Assembly: GCF_009696375.1 (NCBI RefSeq)
Contig: NZ_VUMD01000011.1
Coordinates: 81,914 to 145,913, forward strand
Source: Clostridium porci
Lineage (GTDB): Bacteria > Bacillota > Clostridia > Lachnospirales > Lachnospiraceae
Direction: 5' to 3'
Length of the DNA: 64,000 nucleotides
Made by a program: the position numbers and the translations under genes. This document shows, piece after piece, positions 59,764 to 64,000 of this stretch. The notes beneath the pieces were generated by a model. The model saw only the letters and a program-made list of their open reading frames with translations, was not told where the DNA came from and did no database searches. The first letter of the stretch is position 1; each line of letters starts with the position of its first letter.

Positions 59764-61170
59764 ATGGCATATAGTTTACATGACCTGAAGGTGATCGGTA
59801 TGGAAACAGCAGAGATTTTAAGCTGCCGGATTGAAGGAAAAACTGGAGAGCATACCAGCCTGTCTTTAAGGACTTATGTGGAAAATGAAGAAACGATCGT
59901 CTATGAAATGCTTTACTGCCAGCCTCTGGAGGTGCACGCCAGAGGGGAAGCGGGTGAGGAAGTTCTTTTTTGCGGAGTGGTATCCAATGTCCAGATACAT
60001 CATCTGGCGGATGTCAGTATTCTGGAAATCGAGGGAAAGAGCGCCAGCTGGCTGATGGATATTACGAAAAAATCACGTTCATTTCAGAATCAGCAGATGC
60101 GTTATGCGGAATTGGTGGCTGAGGTACTGAAGGATTATCCAGGCAGCAATATGGTGTATGCGGCACAGGATGCTCCCACTGGAAGCCTGATCCTCCAGTA
60201 TGAGGAAACAGACTGGACATTTTTAAAGCGGGTAATGTCGAAGATTGGGGCAACCGTAACGCCTGAAAGCCGCCATAGGGGGATAGCCATATATGCGGGA
60301 ATCCCTGCGTTGGAGGGACGGGAAATTTCATATCAGATTAAAACTATGGAAAAGGATATGGATACCTACTATTACCTAAAGGCAAATGGACGCCAGGTGC
60401 AAGCTGTGGATTTTACGCGGTACATGATTTCTTCCAGGGAGCTTCTCGGAATTTTTGAACAAGTGGCAGTTGAAGGTGTATGTTTGACGGTGGATTCGTT
60501 CCAATACCTCTTTGAAGGGGAGGGAATAGAGGGAATCTATACGCTTCAGATGGCAAGAGGACTTATAAAGGCAGAACTCTACCCTATGCAGTTGATTGGG
60601 GCAGCGCTTATGGGGAAGGTGGTAAATGTGTCGGGAGACCGGATTCAGGCAGCGCTTGAGATTGATGGAGGAGTCGCGTGCAGAGCTGCATTCTGGTTTC
60701 CCTATTCCACTATGTCAGCATCACCAAATGGGAGTGGATGGTATTGTATGCCGGAGATAGGGGATGATGTGAGGATCTACTTCCCATCCAAACATGAAAC
60801 GGAAGCAATCGCATTGAGCGCTGTAAGCGGATATGAAAGTCCAGAAAGCGGTGATGACTGTATGGGAGATCCCAACAGTCGGTATTTGCGTACCAAGTCA
60901 GGGCAGGAACTGGCACTGGCCCCAGGACATATGAAACTGTCCTGCGCAGGCGGAAAGGCAGCCCTGATGGTCAAGTCTGACGGAAGTATATCCATTACTG
61001 CAGCAAATTCCGTTCATTTAACAGCGGAGGAAAAAATAGTTCTCCATGCAAAGGAAAAAATGATCCTCCATGCCCAGGATAGGATCGAGCTGCAGAGTAC
61101 GGAGGGAGGCTCGATTAGCCTGGCAGACAGTAAGGCGGTATTTCATGGAACGACAGTCAACCTGGATTGA
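59764..61170 (+). CDS. VgrG/gpD-like spike protein 2
   Basis: A 468-residue paralogue of spike 1 with the same order: gpD-like part (YEETDWTFLKRVMSKIGATV), OB part (STMSASPNGSGWYCMPEIGD, RIYFPSKHETEA) and needle (SISITAANSVHLTAEEKIVL, then HAKEKM/HAQDRI repeats). The N-terminal halves differ strongly while SP(D/N)GSGWYCMP is nearly identical. The two may form a mixed hub or serve different cargo. The start at 59764 follows AGGGAGG. Confidence 0.85.
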   Translation: MAYSLHDLKVIGMETAEILSCRIEGKTGEHTSLSLRTYVENEETIVYEMLYCQPLEVHARGEAGEEVLFCGVVSNVQIHHLADVSILEIEGKSASWLMDITKKSRSFQNQQMRYAELVAEVLKDYPGSNMVYAAQDAPTGSLILQYEETDWTFLKRVMSKIGATVTPESRHRGIAIYAGIPALEGREISYQIKTMEKDMDTYYYLKANGRQVQAVDFTRYMISSRELLGIFEQVAVEGVCLTVDSFQYLFEGEGIEGIYTLQMARGLIKAELYPMQLIGAALMGKVVNVSGDRIQAALEIDGGVACRAAFWFPYSTMSASPNGSGWYCMPEIGDDVRIYFPSKHETEAIALSAVSGYESPESGDDCMGDPNSRYLRTKSGQELALAPGHMKLSCAGGKAALMVKSDGSISITAANSVHLTAEEKIVLHAKEKMILHAQDRIELQSTEGGSISLADSKAVFHGTTVNLD

Positions 61171-61184
61171 CGGAGAGGAGAAGT

Positions 61185-62156
61185 ATGGACCGGGAAACAG
61201 CATTAAGAGAATTTCAGAGCGTCACAGCAGACAGGCGGGAAAGCTATCGGATGCAGATTGCCCTTTGCCTGGCAAAGCATAAGGAAGAACTGGAAGAAGT
61301 GATACATGAGGCATCCAGAAAGCTGGGGCAGCAGATGAAGGCATTAAAAAAAGAATATGTCAGCTTTTTGTATGGCTCTGTCTTAAAGTCGGATGTGATC
61401 CAGAATAAGTACCGTTTTTATTTCCACGCCATGACCTTGCAGTGGTATCTGGATGACGAGCCGGCTGAGGCTTATGTGGATGCAGATACAATTTTAAGAC
61501 CTTTTGTGGAGCTTCGTGAAAACCTTACGGATGAAGTGAAAAAATACAATGGAAAAGTAAACCAGTATGACATTTGGAAGCTTCTGTTTGAGGAACTTTC
61601 CTACCTGGATGCAGTGATTGCCGGCATTCTCCGTTATCAGCTGCAGGACTGGGAGAGGAAGGAAATCTTTTCGGATCTGACCCTGTCTCCGTATTGGATT
61701 TTTAAATGGGGGGAATACCGGGGGCAGACACAGTTTGTCCTGGCGACAGATCGTGTTCCAAAGGAAAAAGGGATATGGGAAGAGGAAATCCGGAAGGCAA
61801 AACAGGACAAGGAGGCGCTTGTTTTCAGCTATTGGTATCAAGGTGAGTATGAAAAAAGCCGCCTCCATAAGCTGGATATGCGGTTCAGCGTGTTTGAGCA
61901 GTGCAGGCTTACCGGGATTTGCCTGGAACAGTGCAATATGGAGGGCTGCCGTTTTCCGGACAGCAGAATTTCCTGCGCCAGTTTTGAGGGCAGTAATCTT
62001 ACAGGGGCAGATTTTACCCGCTGCGAACTGGAACAAGTGTCTTTTACAGGAACGGAGTTGACAGGAACAAAATTCCGATCAGAACAGGTTCCGTTTTTGA
62101 ACCTGACACCGGATCAGCTTCAGGACGCTATACTGGTCAGGGAGGAAACTGCATGA
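61185..62156 (+). CDS. Pentapeptide-repeat protein of the spike cluster
   Basis: A 323-residue protein. The first ~225 residues are helical (ESYRMQIALCLAKHKEELEE). The last ~90 form pentapeptide repeats (CRLTGICLEQCNMEGCRF, ASFEGSNLTGADFTRCELEQ), which build a right-handed quadrilateral beta-helix. In type VI loci pentapeptide proteins act as spike adaptors or effectors. It lies between spike and PAAR-like genes, and overlaps the next gene by four bases. Confidence 0.8.
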   Translation: MDRETALREFQSVTADRRESYRMQIALCLAKHKEELEEVIHEASRKLGQQMKALKKEYVSFLYGSVLKSDVIQNKYRFYFHAMTLQWYLDDEPAEAYVDADTILRPFVELRENLTDEVKKYNGKVNQYDIWKLLFEELSYLDAVIAGILRYQLQDWERKEIFSDLTLSPYWIFKWGEYRGQTQFVLATDRVPKEKGIWEEEIRKAKQDKEALVFSYWYQGEYEKSRLHKLDMRFSVFEQCRLTGICLEQCNMEGCRFPDSRISCASFEGSNLTGADFTRCELEQVSFTGTELTGTKFRSEQVPFLNLTPDQLQDAILVREETA

Positions 62157-62674
62157 GATATTTTTTTATCACACAAGACACAGGACTGCCGCATTCGATC
62201 CAGTATCGGGATTTTGACATAAAAGGAGGGCGTCATCTGTTTCTGAAAGCAGATCAGGAAAGATTGAATGAGATGACAGTTTTATACCTGGACGGAAAGG
62301 GAGAAGAAGCCAGACCGGATTTTATCCAGAGACCGGTCACTATGTTTTCCGAAAGGCTTCAGGATATTCTGGAGGCATATGAGCCGGAACTGATTTTTAA
62401 GGATGTACTTCTGATTCACAAAGAGAAGGAACTCCAGTACCGCTATGTACATACTCTCATGGATCAGTTGGAAGCGATTAGCCAGAATTCAGAATTTTAT
62501 CCCAATGGGATGGAAAAGCGGCTGATTTTGGATGGCAGGAAAGCAGCAGGGCATCATCTGTTTTTGCTGGAGAACAGCCGGCGAAGGGATCCTCTGGTCA
62601 GTTTGCCCCTGGCAGAGAGCCTGCTTCGCAGGAACTGTATAGGAATCCGCTTGGAGGAGGTGGAGGTGGAATAG
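62153..62674 (+). CDS. Hypothetical 173-residue protein, possibly Imm11/DUF1629-like
   Basis: A small soluble protein (IQRPVTMFSERLQDILEAYE, ELQYRYVHTLMDQLEAISQN). The middle motif with F-SERL-DILE and the strand-rich C-terminus vaguely recall Imm11 (DUF1629) proteins, which accompany secreted toxins, but I am not sure. It starts inside the stop of the pentapeptide gene and ends directly before the PAAR-like gene, so it is tied to spike function. Confidence 0.6.
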   Translation: MRYFFITQDTGLPHSIQYRDFDIKGGRHLFLKADQERLNEMTVLYLDGKGEEARPDFIQRPVTMFSERLQDILEAYEPELIFKDVLLIHKEKELQYRYVHTLMDQLEAISQNSEFYPNGMEKRLILDGRKAAGHHLFLLENSRRRDPLVSLPLAESLLRRNCIGIRLEEVEVE

Positions 62675-63511
62675 ATGGGAGAACAGGAATTATTTGCCCT
62701 GGAGGAAGCGTCCGGCAGGGCAAACCAGGCATTTATGGAGAGCTATGGCGCGCTGCAGCAGGCCAGTGATCGGTCGGTAGCAGCGAAAGAGGCGTATCAG
62801 AGTGCGCTGAATGAGATGGAGAACGGATACAACCAGATACCGACAAAGGAACAGCAGGAAAATCTCCGGAAAGCCAGGGAGGAGCTAACAGCGGCAGAGG
62901 AAGCGCAGAAGGCGGCCGAAGGGAAATACGAAGAAACGGCGCAGGCGGCACAGGAGGCCTCTGACGCTGTACAGGCAAAAAAAGAAGCACTACGGGCGTC
63001 CAGGGCCACGGACACCACCTATGTTGTCCATGGAGCGCGGATGGAATGTAGCTGCGGCATGCGGGAGAGCTATCTTTTGTTGGAACATAGCCATGGGGTG
63101 CTGACCAGAGGGATTCCCCAGATGACCGTCAAGGATTTCCGGTTAAATGAGAATATCATTAATTTTGGAGGCTGCACCAGCACAGAAAATCCATCTACGC
63201 AGGAAGCAGCTCAAAAAGCGGTTCAGGCGGCAAATCAGGCAATCCAGGAAGAAAAGAAGAATGAGGGCTTTCTGGGAAAGGTAGTCAGTTGCTTCGCAGG
63301 AGACGGTAAAATGGATACAAAGCAGATTGATGACAGTGTGATTTCCCAGTGCATGGGGGAATGCATCGCAAAATTTGCTGCGAAAGAGGGATGGAGAAAG
63401 GGTCATGAGAAGGTGACGGTTAATGGGGACGCCCCGCTTCTGCGTCGATGTGAACTGGATTGTATCTATGGAGGACGAATTACGATTTTAATATCCGGGC
63501 AGCCGGAGTAA
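62675..63511 (+). CDS. DUF4280 PAAR-like tip protein with coiled-coil N-terminus
   Basis: A 278-residue protein. Residues 1-110 are an Ala/Glu/Gln-rich coiled coil. From ~115 a DUF4280 (PAAR-like) domain begins: YVVHGARMECSCGMRESYLL, with NFGGC, CMGEC and RRCELDC adding many cysteines for metal binding. Such domains sharpen the spike tip. The coiled coil and the insert between the Cys clusters (QAANQAIQEEKKNEGFLGKV) are longer than in minimal PAAR proteins and might carry cargo. Confidence 0.85.
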   Translation: MGEQELFALEEASGRANQAFMESYGALQQASDRSVAAKEAYQSALNEMENGYNQIPTKEQQENLRKAREELTAAEEAQKAAEGKYEETAQAAQEASDAVQAKKEALRASRATDTTYVVHGARMECSCGMRESYLLLEHSHGVLTRGIPQMTVKDFRLNENIINFGGCTSTENPSTQEAAQKAVQAANQAIQEEKKNEGFLGKVVSCFAGDGKMDTKQIDDSVISQCMGECIAKFAAKEGWRKGHEKVTVNGDAPLLRRCELDCIYGGRITILISGQPE

Positions 63512-63522
63512 GGTGAGTGCTT

Positions 63523-64000
63523 ATGAAGATAACATATCAGGGATTAACGATCAGCATCCCGTTTGACGGGGTGATCCAGGTGGAGGATTTCTCATTTGAT
63601 GCGGCATTTAACTGTCATGGAAGGGTCTTTTTGCGTTTGCTGGCAGAGGAAGAAAAAATTCAAGGATCGATCCATGCCCTTCAGGATGGGGCAAACGTGG
63701 AGGTCTATGAAAACAGCCAGCTGTTTGCCGGAAGGATTCTGCGGGCAGAGATGGAAACGGTCCGGGGGCTGTATTATCTAAAGCTGGAAGCGTGTTCCTA
63801 TACGATGGACTGGCAGCGTGTTCCTGTGAGCCGGAGTTTTTTGAACCTGGATGCCACCTATGAGCAGGTGATGCAAAAAGTGCTGGAGGATCAGGAGCGG
63901 GCGCAGATCAAAGACTGCCTGACAAACGGAAGGGTAATCCCGGACTTCCTTTTGCAGTATGAGGAATCCGACTGGGATTTTCTGATCCGGCTGGCCAGTC
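63523..64000 (+). CDS. VgrG/gpD-like spike protein 3, 3' end outside window
   Basis: 159 codons visible, frame open to the window end. The start MKITYQGLTISIPFDG follows AAGGTGAG. The gpD-family marker LLQYEESDWDFLIRLAS appears at the edge. The N-terminal part (EDFSFDAAFNCHGRVFLRLL) differs from spikes 1 and 2, so three distinct spike genes share this locus. Confidence 0.85.
   Translation, partial: MKITYQGLTISIPFDGVIQVEDFSFDAAFNCHGRVFLRLLAEEEKIQGSIHALQDGANVEVYENSQLFAGRILRAEMETVRGLYYLKLEACSYTMDWQRVPVSRSFLNLDATYEQVMQKVLEDQERAQIKDCLTNGRVIPDFLLQYEESDWDFLIRLAS

Noticed and set aside
42731..64000. Prophage tail interpretation of the whole locus
   Set aside because: No capsid, portal, terminase, tape measure, lysis or integrase genes in view, and FHA/PP2C/vWA/Hsp70-like genes are not phage typical. 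It cannot be fully excluded because the locus runs past the window.
1..64000. CRISPR arrays or rRNA genes
   Set aside because: No regularly spaced repeats and no rRNA-like conserved stretches were seen; only one tRNA was found.

Overview
The window looks like chromosomal DNA of a gut-type Clostridia (Lachnospiraceae / Clostridium cluster XIVa grade). The signs are strict-anaerobe enzymes (asrABC sulfite reductase, clostridial-type molybdenum reductase), the mcsA-mcsB-clpC stress operon, a class B sortase, YtrA-like GntR regulators, DUF4317, and strong AGGAGG ribosome binding sites. No species is claimed.

Layout. (1) 1-2827: sugar PTS operon: 3' end of a LicT-type antiterminator, separate EIIA, HPr and an EIIBC permease close to NagE. 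(2) 3137-11825: housekeeping genes: DUF362 ferredoxin protein, cardiolipin synthase, a GntR-ABC-permease operon with a clear promoter/operator, MgtE, a MobA-MobB fusion and a Crp/Fnr regulator. (3) 12256-16535: a phase-variation cassette: tyrosine recombinase, a short segment flanked by 27-bp inverted repeats, then a surface protein split by one in-frame stop, and sortase B. (4) 16893-19408: mobile-element debris: serine-recombinase pseudogene, response-regulator pseudogene with a G13 tract, small ICE-type ORF. (5) 19530-27115: asrABC fused in one operon with a NapA/NarA-like molybdoenzyme, a Fe-S protein, an FAD oxidoreductase and a TDT-family anion carrier. (6) 27285-34204: GntR-mcsA-mcsB-clpC, a small beta-rich protein, radA. 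(7) 34205-36290: decayed ICE/Rpn fragments, then tRNA-Trp. (8) 36425-42409: methyltransferase, DUF4317, hemerythrin, a NUMOD-like protein, an RHH protein and an orphan GHKL sensor kinase.

(9) 42575 to the window end is the most interesting part: a long, tightly packed, one-directional locus that I read as a contractile injection system (type VI/phage-tail-like) in a Gram-positive. It has a single-chain sheath candidate, two paralogous tube proteins, three VgrG/gpD-like spike proteins (the last cut by the window edge), a DUF4280 PAAR-like tip protein and a pentapeptide-repeat protein. These sit with a secreted-side vWA/cadherin-like membrane protein, two FHA proteins, two PP2C-like membrane proteins with degraded catalytic motifs, a J-domain protein and an actin/Hsp70-like ATPase with a SAP-like N-terminus. 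Four further proteins have no recognisable family, and there are three micro-proteins. No ClpV, gp25/TssE, TssJLM or Ser/Thr kinase is visible before the window ends.

How parts work together: MobAB would supply the guanylated molybdenum cofactor for the 22364 enzyme, and the Crp/Fnr protein is a plausible regulator of that operon. The recombinase probably flips the promoter-bearing segment ahead of the surface-protein/sortase genes. The GHKL kinase, followed by a strong terminator, may sense a signal that switches on the injection locus. Functions of the injection locus are inferred from domain content and gene order only.
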